Source: Candidatus Woykebacteria bacterium RBG_13_40_15
Lineage (GTDB): Bacteria; Patescibacteria; Microgenomatia; Woykebacterales; RBG-16-39-9b
Direction: 5' to 3'
Length of the DNA stretch: 64,000 bases
NCBI GenBank assembly: GCA_001816655.1
Contig: MHCP01000028.1
Coordinates: 1-64,000, forward strand
In this document: one piece after another, positions 49,358 to 57,469 of the stretch
How positions within the stretch are numbered: the stretch's first letter is position 1
Layout: every line of letters starts with the position of its first letter
The notes under the pieces: generated by a model
The model's database searches: none
Told to the model about the DNA's origin: nothing
Seen by the model: the letters and a program-made list of their open reading frames with translations, nothing else
Translations under genes and position numbers: made by a program

Positions 49358-51532
49358 TTTTTTATTTTTCAACCTCTCAATTGCCTGCGAAAGCAACTGA
49401 ACATATAATTCAAACCCAATTAAGGCTATGTTGCCACTCTGGGCTGTTCCGAGCAAGTTACCGGCGCCGCGAATTTCGAGGTCGTGTTTTGCTATTTTAA
49501 AACCAGACCCTAGCTCCGTACTTTCTGAAATCGCTGCTAATCTTTCCAAACTTTCACCCTCTGGTACATAATTTTTAGGATAAAAGAGATGGGCATAGGC
49601 GGCTCTGTCGGAACGCCCAACCCTACCACGCAGCTGATAAAGTTCTGACAGACCAAACGCTTGAGCATTTTCAATTATGATGGTGTTAACATTCGGCATG
49701 TCCAGCCCCGAACCAATAATCGTCGTACAAATTAGTACATCATATTTTTTCTCATAAAAGAGATCCATAACTTTTTCCAAACTTGTTACCTGCACCTTGT
49801 TACTTGTTACTTTCCTCTCCATTTGTCCATGAGCAAAAGTAACTCTTGCAGAAGGAACAAGTTTTTGGATTTCTGCCGCTTTTGAGGCTATTTTTTGAAC
49901 ACTGTTAAAAACATAATAAACTTGCCCGCCTGCCATTGCCTGGCGGCGAAGCTCCTGGCGGGCAGGCCCGCCCCGGAAAATTTCTTTTTCGATTGCTAAT
50001 TTAACTTTTTCTTCGTCAAATTCGCCGACCGAAGTTTCAATCGGCTTTCTACCGGCTGGTGCCTCACTCAAAACCGACATATCTCGCAAAGTAGTTAGCG
50101 CCAAATTTAAAGTTCGCGGTATTGGGGTTGCACTTATGGACAAAACATCCACTACGGGTTTTATGGTTTTTAATTTCTCTTTGTGCTTCACGCCAAAACG
50201 GTGCTCCTCATCAATTATCAAAAGCCCTAGATTTTTAAATTCCACGTCGTCACTGAGAAGTCTGTGAGTCCCTATAACAACATCAATTGATCCATCTTTC
50301 AGCCCACTGACAACGTCGACTTGTTTTTCTTTTTCTTCAAAGCGTGAAAGTTTTTCAATTCTTACTGGAAAGCCTTGTAATCTTTCTCGAAATAAATGGA
50401 GGTGCTGCTCTGCTAAAACTGTGGTTGGAACTAAAATTGCCGCTTGGCGACCAGCTTGAGCTACTTTAAATGTCGCTCTAATTGCCACCTCAGTCTTACC
50501 AAAACCAACATCTCCAACTAAAACTCTATCCATTGGGTGATTGCTTTCCAAATCTGCTTTAATTTCCATCGCTGCTTTCAGCTGATCAGCCGTTTCTTCA
50601 TATTCAAAGGCCTCTTCAAGTTGTTTTTGCCAAGGAGTATCAGTACCAACACCGACCCGTGTTGAAAGTTGCCTTTTTGCGTAAAGTTCAAGCAGTTCTT
50701 TTGCGTATTCCGTAACACTTTCAGTGACTTTTTGCCTTGTCTTCTCCCAAGCGCCAGTCCCCAAGTATGAGAGTGGGACTTTTCTGCCACCAACTCCAAT
50801 ATATTTTGTAATCCGCTCGATTTGATCTACCGGCACGAAAAGTTTGTCACCCTTCGCGTATTCGACAATTAAATGCTGATTAGTCAGATTTGACTTTCTG
50901 CCAGTCTTTTCATCTGTTTGAGCCAAACCGTCATAAATTTCCTCATCTTGCAACGAAGCGAGACGACCCAATTTTTGAGGCTTCAATGGCACAAGCGACG
51001 AGGCGTCACAGGTAAATCCAACCTTCCTTGATTCGCGCGGATTTGAAGCAGAAGAAAATTGTTGATCGTCGAGCTTCAAATTAGAAATCCCGATAAACCT
51101 CCCAACCCCATAATCTATATGAACGACCAAATCTCCAGGTTCTATTTCTGATAAAAATAGGCGAACCGAATTCCCTGATTGCAGAGGAAATTTCTTTTGT
51201 TTTGTCCATTTCGGAGCGATTTTTGGCGTAATACCACAAGCGATTATATACACTTCTTTTAACCTTTTTATTATTCCTTGAGTAAAAATATTGAACATGT
51301 AAATATTTTCAACCTGCTCACCAATTAAGTCGATTCTCACCGGAATTTTGTATCTTTCCAACCAAATATCAATTAAGCCGCCGCGTTTAGAAAACTCCCC
51401 GGCTTTTGCAATCGTACCGGGAGAAATATTTTCGTATCCTAAATTCGTTAATTTAGCTGCAAGAACAGTAGGCGAAACTTTGTCACACAAAGCAATATTT
51501 AAACCTGTTTCATTATATTGATCCATAATCAT
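49349..51532 (-). CDS. mfd: Transcription-repair coupling factor, N-terminally reduced, with repeat insertions
   Basis: Mfd displaces stalled RNA polymerase. Here it is 727 residues against ~1150. It starts near the end of the UvrB-like module (KAGEFSKRGGLIDIW), so most of the UvrA-binding region is missing. The RNAP-interacting domain (HIDYGVGRFIGI) and RecG-like motor (GDVGFGKTEVAIR, DEEHRFG, SATPIPRTL, RGRVGRSD) are intact. Three extra segments are seen: ~60 residues in the RID, a 14-residue palindrome-encoded insert before GGQVYYV, and a heptamer-encoded insert (KVTSNKVQVTS) after HGQMER. All are in frame. Start ATG 51532; whether this is a complete gene or a 5'-truncated one is uncertain. 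Confidence 0.85.
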   Translation of the reverse strand: MIMDQYNETGLNIALCDKVSPTVLAAKLTNLGYENISPGTIAKAGEFSKRGGLIDIWLERYKIPVRIDLIGEQVENIYMFNIFTQGIIKRLKEVYIIACGITPKIAPKWTKQKKFPLQSGNSVRLFLSEIEPGDLVVHIDYGVGRFIGISNLKLDDQQFSSASNPRESRKVGFTCDASSLVPLKPQKLGRLASLQDEEIYDGLAQTDEKTGRKSNLTNQHLIVEYAKGDKLFVPVDQIERITKYIGVGGRKVPLSYLGTGAWEKTRQKVTESVTEYAKELLELYAKRQLSTRVGVGTDTPWQKQLEEAFEYEETADQLKAAMEIKADLESNHPMDRVLVGDVGFGKTEVAIRATFKVAQAGRQAAILVPTTVLAEQHLHLFRERLQGFPVRIEKLSRFEEKEKQVDVVSGLKDGSIDVVIGTHRLLSDDVEFKNLGLLIIDEEHRFGVKHKEKLKTIKPVVDVLSISATPIPRTLNLALTTLRDMSVLSEAPAGRKPIETSVGEFDEEKVKLAIEKEIFRGGPARQELRRQAMAGGQVYYVFNSVQKIASKAAEIQKLVPSARVTFAHGQMERKVTSNKVQVTSLEKVMDLFYEKKYDVLICTTIIGSGLDMPNVNTIIIENAQAFGLSELYQLRGRVGRSDRAAYAHLFYPKNYVPEGESLERLAAISESTELGSGFKIAKHDLEIRGAGNLLGTAQSGNIALIGFELYVQLLSQAIERLKNKKLS
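49782..49813. repeat. Heptamer array inside the mfd coding sequence
   Basis: CTTGTTA, CCTGCAC, CTTGTTA, CTTGTTA in exact 7-bp register (49782-49809), inserted after HGQMER codons. Confidence 0.75.
49924..49967. repeat. GC-rich palindromic repeat inside the mfd coding sequence
   Basis: Arms GCCCGCCTGCC (49924-49934) and GGCGGGCAGGC (49957-49967) around GGCGGCGAAGCTCC. The sequence adds 42 bp in frame and is of the same family as 9475 and 31872. Confidence 0.75.
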
Positions 51533-51604
51533 CCCAACGCAAACAAACCCATTTCTAGAATATGGGGTATGTTTTTATTTAGTTTAGTTGCTGCCTACAT
51601 TCCA

Positions 51605-52120
51605 CTATTTCAGCCAATTAATAACCACTTCGGCCGCTCGCTGAATTGTTTTTTGGATGTCTGATTTTTCTTTTGAGAATCGTTGCAGGACCCAGTCTTC
51701 AGTCTCCATCGAAACATTGGGTCGGCCAATTCCAACCCGCACCCGACTGAATTCATCGGAGCCCAATGATTCGATAATTGATTCAACGCCCTTGTGGCCG
51801 GCGGAACTTCTGCCAAACTGATGTTTTATTTCGCCAAATTCGAGATCGACATCGTCATGAACTACCAGGAGCTCCTCTGGCTTTATTTTATAGAAATTCG
51901 CAATTCGATTAACCGCTTTTCCAGAAACATTCATAAAGGTCTGAGGCTTAACTAAAAGTCTCTCATTATCAAGAGTATAAATAATAGAGTCGAATTTCTT
52001 ATTGAATTGGGGACTAGCCGCATACGTTGATAAAAGTTCGTCAATCACCATAAACCCAACATTGTGCCGGGTAAATGCATATTTTTCTCCAGGATTTCCG
52101 AGCCCCACTACTATTTTCAT
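51605..52120 (-). CDS. pth: Peptidyl-tRNA hydrolase
   Basis: Releases peptide from drop-off peptidyl-tRNA. The 171-residue protein has VVGLGNPGEKYAFTRHNVGF with the catalytic His, KPQTFMNVSGKAV and VVHDDVDLEFG. Slightly shorter than E. coli Pth (194), but complete. It follows ybeY by 48 bp in the same direction. Confidence 0.95.
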   Translation of the reverse strand: MKIVVGLGNPGEKYAFTRHNVGFMVIDELLSTYAASPQFNKKFDSIIYTLDNERLLVKPQTFMNVSGKAVNRIANFYKIKPEELLVVHDDVDLEFGEIKHQFGRSSAGHKGVESIIESLGSDEFSRVRVGIGRPNVSMETEDWVLQRFSKEKSDIQKTIQRAAEVVINWLK

Positions 52121-52168
52121 CGCCTTAAGATTAACAGGTAAAATGCAGCCATTGCAAGCGCGGGAAAC

Positions 52169-52630
52169 TTAAGAAGTTGTTTTAGAAAAAATTGTGTCTT
52201 CCAATCTTTCCATTTCCGCTGCATCATGGGGGTTTTCGTGGTCAAATCCAAGAAGATGCAAGACTCCATGAATGACTAAAATCCGTGCCATATCATCCAC
52301 CATTATGTCTTCCTTTGCAGCGCGATCAAGTAGCTGCGGATAGGAAATTAAAATATCGCCCAAATTTAAATAGGAAGACGGTGGTGTAACAAAAGTTTTT
52401 GGTTTTCCGGTGTCCAGAGAATAAGCGAAAGAAAGAACATCAGTTGGCTTATCCAAATTAAGATATTTCTTATTCAACTCACGCATTTTTCGATCCCCAA
52501 TAACAGAAATTACCAGAGAAACCTTTCCCTTCACGTTCTCAGCAGAAAGGGTCGCCTCTGCGGCGACCACCAAAACACTTTTTTTGATTGGGTAATGAGG
52601 TTCAACATAGGCAACAACTTTATAGTTCAT
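52169..52630 (-). CDS. ybeY: Endoribonuclease YbeY
   Basis: rRNA maturation and quality-control metalloenzyme, 153 residues. The zinc motif HGVLHLLGFDHEN (HGxLHxxGYDH type) is intact, with NKKYLNLDKPTDVLSFAY upstream. It starts 1 bp after the rpsU stop, so the two are translationally coupled. Confidence 0.95.
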   Translation of the reverse strand: MNYKVVAYVEPHYPIKKSVLVVAAEATLSAENVKGKVSLVISVIGDRKMRELNKKYLNLDKPTDVLSFAYSLDTGKPKTFVTPPSSYLNLGDILISYPQLLDRAAKEDIMVDDMARILVIHGVLHLLGFDHENPHDAAEMERLEDTIFSKTTS

Positions 52631-52631
52631 C

Positions 52632-52820
52632 TTATTCTTCTTCCTGATACTTCAATTTGCGCTCAAGAGCCTCCTTTGCTCTCTTGCGATGAATAGATGG
52701 TTTCTCATAAAACTCCCTTTTGCGAAGTTCTTTAAGAACACCTTCTTGCTGCACTTTTCTGTTGAATTTTCTGATCAGAGAATCAACACTTTCGCCTTCA
52801 TTTGCTCTAACTATTGCCAT
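52632..52820 (-). CDS. rpsU: Ribosomal protein S21
   Basis: A 62-residue basic protein (VRANEGESVDSLIRKFNRKV, then RKREFYEKPS) matching S21. Complete. It heads rpsU-ybeY-pth, a translation operon. Confidence 0.94.
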   Translation of the reverse strand: MAIVRANEGESVDSLIRKFNRKVQQEGVLKELRKREFYEKPSIHRKRAKEALERKLKYQEEE

Positions 52821-52851
52821 GTAATATTAAAGTAAAAAGACACCCCCTAAC

Positions 52852-52897
52852 TTAAGTTAAAAGTTAAAATTTAAAAGTCCAAAGCCAAAAATTAGCT
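52852..52897. repeat. 7-bp-period array upstream of rpsU
   Basis: AAGTTAA, AAGTTAA, AATTTAA, AAGTCCA, AAGCCAA read in 7-bp register in the gap between rpsU and the HIT gene. Confidence 0.55.
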
Positions 52898-52919
52898 CTT
52901 TCTACGCTTACTCCCAACC

Positions 52920-53228
52920 TTAATCGCCTAACAAGTGGAGGTGTAAATGCGGAACCTCTTGATACACTCCTCCATTTACAACTACCCTATAAGAGCTTTC
53001 TAATTTTTTGTCTTTAACTAATTGTTGTATCACTTTTATTATTTTTGTCAACAACTTTGTATGATTCTCCTTCAAATCAAGAAAGCTTTCAATATGTTCC
53101 TTTGGTGTAATTAAAAGATGTACCTTTGCCTTTGGTCGTATATCCGGGAAAACAACCAAATCGGCGTCCTGGTAAACGAAATTTGCTGGTATTTCTCCTT
53201 TTACTATCTTACAAAATGTACAATCCAT
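52920..53228 (-). CDS. HIT-family nucleotide hydrolase
   Basis: A 102-residue Hint-type protein cleaving AMP-linked phosphoramidates. DCTFCKIVKGEIPANFVYQD starts the family pattern, and the histidine triad is HLHLHLL at the C-terminus. ATG 53228 is preferred to TTG 53237. It sits 14 bp downstream of the PHP gene. Confidence 0.92.
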   Translation of the reverse strand: MDCTFCKIVKGEIPANFVYQDADLVVFPDIRPKAKVHLLITPKEHIESFLDLKENHTKLLTKIIKVIQQLVKDKKLESSYRVVVNGGVYQEVPHLHLHLLGD

Positions 53229-53242
53229 AATGCCCAAGGAAA

Positions 53243-54157
53243 TTATTTTTTAGACCTTAATTTTAGATCATCTAAAACCTGGTACGGTATTTTCAAATAA
53301 AATCCAACAAATCCAAGCTCTTTTCCTGTACTGCTAAAACCATGATAATCACTTCCGCCGCTGACAGCAAGGCCCTTTTCCTTTGCTATTTTTTCATAGT
53401 GAGCAACGCAGAGCTTTGTATCTTCCTCGCTGTCACGATGAGAATAGACCTCAATTCCATCAAGGCCATTCCCTAGAAGTTCAGCTAGATAATGATCGTC
53501 AAATGTTAATTTTCCACTTTCTGAATCTTTACTAACTAAATCCCAACTGGGGTGTGCAAGTATTGCTAGCCCTCCATGTTTGTGAATCAGATCAATTGAA
53601 TCCTTTGGGTCTAGAGCTTCCCTTCTGTGATGAGCCGGCATACCCGTTATTAAATATTTTCTGATGAAATCGCTAGCTGTTGGAATACCACCAAAATCCT
53701 CCAAAAGTTTCTTTTTATTCTCGAGATCATTTATAACCATCCATGCAATGTGGGGTTTTCCTATTACCCCACGCGTCAGACTCTTCAAATCGCCGAGATT
53801 TATTAAATATCCTAGTTCATTTAAGGAGGCTACCACTTTTTCCGCTTGTTGTTCTCTTTGGGTTTGTAATTCTTTCAAAAAGGATTGAAAAGTTTTATTT
53901 TTCCAATCTATAAAATAACCAAGGATATGAAATTCTCTTTTCTCGCTGGGGTAACAAGTAATTTCGGTTGCTGGAACTACTTCAATACCAATTTTTTTTC
54001 CGGCGGAAGTAGCTTCTGAAAGTCCCGAAACGCTATCATGATCAGCAATTCCGACAGCGCTAAGACCTATCTTTTTTGCTTTTTCAACTACGGCTGCGGG
54101 AGAAAGTCCTCCATCTGAATAATATGTATGGGCGTGTAGATCAATGTACTTTTTCAT
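53243..54157 (-). CDS. PHP-domain phosphoesterase
   Basis: A 304-residue PHP protein like YciV/RNase AM. The metal ligands are DLHAHTYYSDG and GIADHDSVSG at the start, ILAHPSW in the middle and SGGSDYHG near the end. Relatives hydrolyse 5' nucleotides or phosphoesters; substrate uncertain. The 258-bp gap upstream holds a dispersed CTTGTCGAACC-type repeat and no gene. Confidence 0.88.
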   Translation of the reverse strand: MKKYIDLHAHTYYSDGGLSPAAVVEKAKKIGLSAVGIADHDSVSGLSEATSAGKKIGIEVVPATEITCYPSEKREFHILGYFIDWKNKTFQSFLKELQTQREQQAEKVVASLNELGYLINLGDLKSLTRGVIGKPHIAWMVINDLENKKKLLEDFGGIPTASDFIRKYLITGMPAHHRREALDPKDSIDLIHKHGGLAILAHPSWDLVSKDSESGKLTFDDHYLAELLGNGLDGIEVYSHRDSEEDTKLCVAHYEKIAKEKGLAVSGGSDYHGFSSTGKELGFVGFYLKIPYQVLDDLKLRSKK

Positions 54158-54160
54158 AGT

Positions 54161-54200
54161 AAGCTTGTCAAATCCATTTATGGTGAGCTTGTCGAACCAT
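54161..54200. repeat. Dispersed AGCTTGTCGAACC-type repeat
   Basis: Two tandem related units (AAGCTTGTCAAATCCATTTA and GAGCTTGTCGAACCATC) in the PHP upstream gap. Confidence 0.45.
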
Positions 54201-54415
54201 CAGGCGATTTTAATCCTTTCGATACTTAAAATCAATTACTTAATGAGCGGATGGGACTTTTAGTCGCTAATAATTTCGAAAGATAAAGTTGTTACAGAAA
54301 GATCCAATTGACTTTCCACAATTTCTAAAACAAAATAAAAAGGCTAGATAAAAAACACTAGAGGGCACCTTGACAGCTAAAATAATAGCCAGTCTATGAA
54401 GAAGGAGGGCCGATC

Positions 54416-55717
54416 ATGGCAAAGAAAAAAGCGGCTGGTCAGCCCCCTAACGAGGCTGACTTTACCTTTCCTGAACAAGATACGAAGCTAGACTTCCGTG
54501 TAATCAATACCGTTTCGCAACCACGCAAGGAATTCCCCGATATACGAGAGCTAGCTGATAGCATCGCAAGACACGGCTTGCTCTACCCCCTAGTCATCCT
54601 AAAACTCGATGAGGAGCAATGCAGAAAGTACTTGGGGAACCTAAACGCAATCTGGGAGAGTGAGCACTGTATCGAAGAGCTAACCGTGGTACGCGAGGGG
54701 AAAAAGCGCATTTTCTATCTCCTCCTTGCCGGAGAGCGCCGGCTACGTGCTTATCGCCACTTGTGGAAGAAAGGCTGCAGCGATTGCCTGGAAGTCTACG
54801 GCAAGGAGAAACGCGGCACGTGCTTCAGACGGCACATTTCGGTAGAGGGAATGATACCCACCAGAATCTGCGAAAACATGCCGATTCACGAGGCACTAAT
54901 CCTACAGATGATCGAGAACACGAGCCGTGTCCAGCTATCCCTCAATGATGAAGCACGCGGCCTGGCCTATCTCTACAGAACCTTTCGGATGGCCGATCCC
55001 GCTCTTACCGTGAAGGACTTCGCTCGTCACTTTGGACGAGGAGAAACCACTGTTAGAAGTGCTCTTCGCTTCTGCAAGTTACCACCCGAGATCCAAGGTG
55101 CTGTCGACAACGGTAATGATTACGGCAAGCTTGAGTTTGGAATAGCCGTCCAACTTGCCAGACTTCAGGAACACGGTTGCGACGAGGAAGAGCTCCTACA
55201 CCGTATGAAAACAGCGCAGCTCGACAGAACCACGGTCCCCGATTTCCGTCAGTCCGTGACGAGCTACCTGCAATTCCTGAGAGGGCAGGGGTGTCTTTTC
55301 GATAGCGATGTAAGTAGGCGACTTGCAGCACTTGGACAGCACAAACAAATAGTCGAGCGACACATTCTTGGAGCGCTTTACACCCAGCTCCAATACATGT
55401 TGACAGTGATCCGTCTGTTTGAGAACGGTGATCTTGGAATGGAAGACTCTCCGTTCTCTGTGAGAAGCCCAGTCAAAGTATACCTTCGAGTAGTTCAAAC
55501 TCTCGCGCAAGCCCTTCCTCACATGCGCCAGTTCCTGCCGGAGAAAGACCTAGCGATGATTGGGGCAACTTTGGCAGAAGGATTAGAGGTCACACGCATT
55601 CTCGAAGCAGCCTTAGCGGAAGCGAAAGAGACCGGAACGGAAGCACCAGGACCGGAAGAAAAGGAGGTAGGGATCCCGGTTGGTGCTCCTGGGGGCAACT
55701 TGCATCAGCAGGATTAG
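54416..55717 (+). CDS. ParB-like protein (GC-rich)
   Basis: A 433-residue ParB/RepB/Spo0J-type protein. The ParB N-terminal domain shows QPRKEFPDIRELADSIARHG and LLAGERRLRAYR, then QMIENTSRVQLSLNDEARG; a Cys-rich insertion (CSDCLEV...GTCFRRH) separates these. The HTH is LTVKDFARHFGRGETTVRSAL. The C-terminus is helical, then acidic. No parA or plasmid gene is adjacent, and no parS is recognised. GAAGGAGG precedes the ATG, a strong terminator follows, and codons are GC-rich, so it may come from a mobile replicon or be a gene-specific regulator. Confidence 0.82.
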   Translation: MAKKKAAGQPPNEADFTFPEQDTKLDFRVINTVSQPRKEFPDIRELADSIARHGLLYPLVILKLDEEQCRKYLGNLNAIWESEHCIEELTVVREGKKRIFYLLLAGERRLRAYRHLWKKGCSDCLEVYGKEKRGTCFRRHISVEGMIPTRICENMPIHEALILQMIENTSRVQLSLNDEARGLAYLYRTFRMADPALTVKDFARHFGRGETTVRSALRFCKLPPEIQGAVDNGNDYGKLEFGIAVQLARLQEHGCDEEELLHRMKTAQLDRTTVPDFRQSVTSYLQFLRGQGCLFDSDVSRRLAALGQHKQIVERHILGALYTQLQYMLTVIRLFENGDLGMEDSPFSVRSPVKVYLRVVQTLAQALPHMRQFLPEKDLAMIGATLAEGLEVTRILEAALAEAKETGTEAPGPEEKEVGIPVGAPGGNLHQQD

Positions 55718-55731
55718 TCCCCTATTGTACG

Positions 55732-55774
55732 CGGAGGGTAGCAAGCATGGATGCTTCTACCCTCTCTCCGTTTT
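55732..55774 (+). terminator. Terminator of the ParB-like gene
   Basis: GGAGGGTA-CAAGCAT pairs with ATGCTT-TACCCTC-CTCC around a 2-nt gap, followed by TTTT at 55771-55774. Confidence 0.8.
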
Positions 55775-55790
55775 AAAAAAGAAAACCTGA

Positions 55791-55796
55791 TATAAT
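55791..55796 (+). promoter_or_regulatory. -10 box of the metallopeptidase gene
   Basis: TATAAT ends 7 nt before the GTG at 55804; leaderless arrangement. Confidence 0.5.
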
Positions 55797-55803
55797 CCCT
55801 TTT

Positions 55804-56154
55804 GTGATAGACGAAGAATTCCAAAAACTAGTTTCAAACGCACTAGAATCATTACCCACTTTTTTTAAAGAAAAACTTGATAATGTAGATGTAGTGGTGG
55901 GAGATTGGCCAAGCCCCGATTTATCAAAAGGGAGGCTTTTGCTTGGGCTTTATCAAGGAGTTCCAAAAACTCGGCGTGGGACAGGGTACTCTTTTGTTTT
56001 ACCCGATAAAATAACGATTTTTAAAGGTCCCATTGAGATTTTTTCGAAAGGAAACAGCGAATCAATTAAGGAAATTGTGGCCGATACAGTCCAACACGAA
56101 ATCGCCCACCATTTTGGAATAAGTGATAGTAGATTAAAAGAATTAAAAACCTAG
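55804..56154 (+). CDS. Zincin-type metallopeptidase (PF06262-like)
   Basis: A 116-residue minimal zincin. The HExxH motif is QHEIAHHFGISD with the following Arg-Leu, typical of the small family once annotated DUF1025. A KITIFKGPIE strand precedes it. The GTG at 55804 is the start, directly after a -10 box. Substrate unknown. It is a resident AT-rich gene sandwiched between GC-rich cassettes. Confidence 0.88.
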   Translation: MIDEEFQKLVSNALESLPTFFKEKLDNVDVVVGDWPSPDLSKGRLLLGLYQGVPKTRRGTGYSFVLPDKITIFKGPIEIFSKGNSESIKEIVADTVQHEIAHHFGISDSRLKELKT

Positions 56155-56224
56155 GGTCGACCTCTCTCCTTTGCGCGAGATCTCCCCTAACTTGTAGCAA
56201 CTCGTTTCCTCCCCTCCTTTCTCA

Positions 56225-56479
56225 TCAGACCAATCCTTCCGCCTCAGCATACTCCTGCAGCACTCGACACGCTTCTCGAGTCAGCCCCCGCACCTCTAGA
56301 GAGCCGGATGCGAGTTCTAGATCTCCAACCGTGATTATACCCGCTGCATTCGCCGCTTGGAGCGTCTTTTCAGCTATTTCCGAAGCTAGCCTGCTACCGT
56401 CGTTACTCTGTCTAACCACGATCTTTTCCGTAACCAATAGAAGGTCAGCAGCTCTAATTGTTCTTCCGCCTCCTGGCAT
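56225..56479 (-). CDS. GC-rich orphan small protein
   Basis: An 84-residue protein, mostly helical with two short strands (IVVRQSNDGSRLASEIAEKT; SLEVRGLTREACRVLQEYA). The family is not recognised. AAAGGAGG lies 7 nt before the ATG. It follows the ThiS-like gene by 13 bp and may share its promoter at 56821. Confidence 0.5.
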   Translation of the reverse strand: MPGGGRTIRAADLLLVTEKIVVRQSNDGSRLASEIAEKTLQAANAAGIITVGDLELASGSLEVRGLTREACRVLQEYAEAEGLV

Positions 56480-56492
56480 AGGATCCCTCCTT

Positions 56493-56708
56493 TCACATGA
56501 TCTCTATCTCGTCTCCCTTTTCAATCACTCTTTGGGAGAAAGCAGCTACGAGATTGCCGTTGACCTTAACAAACAAGCCGCAAGGGGTCTGCTCCACCTT
56601 CCGAAGATACTGGCAGACCCTTTCCACTGTCAAGCCAACGAACTCTCGCTCCACCTCTTCCCCATTACACAGAGTGACCTTTATGGTGTCCATACCCAAG
56701 GAAACCAT
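56493..56708 (-). CDS. ThiS/MoaD-like beta-grasp protein without terminal GG (GC-rich)
   Basis: A 71-residue protein resembling sulfur-carrier ubiquitin folds: strand 1 IKVTLCNGEEVEREF, a helix, then FVKVNGNLVAAFSQRVIEKGDEIEIM, which matches the ThiS end. The diglycine needed for adenylation is absent, so it may not be a sulfur carrier. An alternative Met is at residue 6. GAGGGGAG precedes the ATG. Unknown partner; the next gene (56225) is cotranscribed. Confidence 0.6.
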   Translation of the reverse strand: MVSLGMDTIKVTLCNGEEVEREFVGLTVERVCQYLRKVEQTPCGLFVKVNGNLVAAFSQRVIEKGDEIEIM

Positions 56709-56820
56709 TTGAATTCTCCCCTCTTACTGCTGCAGTTTGCTATCTTCCGCTTGAAATATAAGACAGAGTTGGTGGAAATTATATCCCGCAGGAAACAATA
56801 CGCAACAGGTAATGTTGCGG

Positions 56821-56849
56821 ATTATACTGATTGGAATGGAAAAATGCAA
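56821..56849 (-). promoter_or_regulatory. Promoter of the ThiS-like/orphan pair
   Basis: TTGCAT (56844-56849), 17-bp spacer, TATAAT (56821-56826), minus strand. The 5' leader begins with a CGCAACA/TGTTGCG hairpin. Confidence 0.65.
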
Positions 56850-56884
56850 TAATACATTAGAATTTGCTTTTGAAGAAAATCGAA

Positions 56885-56947
56885 AAAGAAAAAGAGGAAT
56901 CCTGCCGGACTGCGACAAAACGCATAATCTCCGGCAGGGCATCTCCT
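56885..56947 (-). terminator. Strong terminator after the 56986 gene
   Basis: GAGGA...CCTGCCGGA pairs with TCCGGCAGG...TCCTC; on the minus strand CTTTTTC follows. Confidence 0.75.
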
Positions 56948-56985
56948 CTCCAATCTTGCCTAGCGAAGTCCTGGGGACCGGTTTC

Positions 56986-57333
56986 CTACGCCGGTTCAGG
57001 GGTGCTGATTGTGCTTGAAGTCCCCTTCCGTACAACCACACGCCTCACAAACCCCCTTCCCACCTCGATCACTAACCGAACCTCCCTTCTTCCCACCTTA
57101 TCAAAGGACTTGGCGACAGCCTTCACTGGTCCGGATAGGTAAGTCGATTCAACAACATCAGTACCATCCGGACACGTGGACCTGATGGTAGTAACAGGTC
57201 CGGTTCTTAGAAGACGGGTTTGCAACCCTGGTGGGCCTTCGATAACGATCTCACCACTAAGAACTCTTGACCCGCCCAAATACACCCTCACCTCTTCTAG
57301 CGGGTCGACATCGCCTGATCCTAACACTGCCAT
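56986..57333 (-). CDS. GC-rich orphan beta-rich protein
   Basis: A 115-residue protein of unknown family, predicted mostly beta strands (EVRVYLGGSRVLSGEIVIEG; REVRLVIEVGRGFVRRVVV). AAGGGGG precedes the ATG. It has its own promoter and terminator, so it is separate from the ThiS-like pair despite sharing style and direction. Confidence 0.5.
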   Translation of the reverse strand: MAVLGSGDVDPLEEVRVYLGGSRVLSGEIVIEGPPGLQTRLLRTGPVTTIRSTCPDGTDVVESTYLSGPVKAVAKSFDKVGRREVRLVIEVGRGFVRRVVVRKGTSSTISTPEPA

Positions 57334-57414
57334 CTTGAACCCCCTTGAGTTTCAACTAAGCTAAACGACTGCTTGGGAGATCGCGTGTAAAGTTCCCTTC
57401 TTTCCTGCTGACGA

Positions 57415-57443
57415 ATTATATACATTGCAAAGAAAAAAGTAAA
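57415..57443 (-). promoter_or_regulatory. Promoter of the 56986 gene
   Basis: TTTACT (57438-57443), 17-bp spacer, TATAAT (57415-57420), minus strand; about an 80-nt leader. Confidence 0.6.
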
Positions 57444-57469
57444 TGCTATAAGACAGCTACCTGGAAAAA

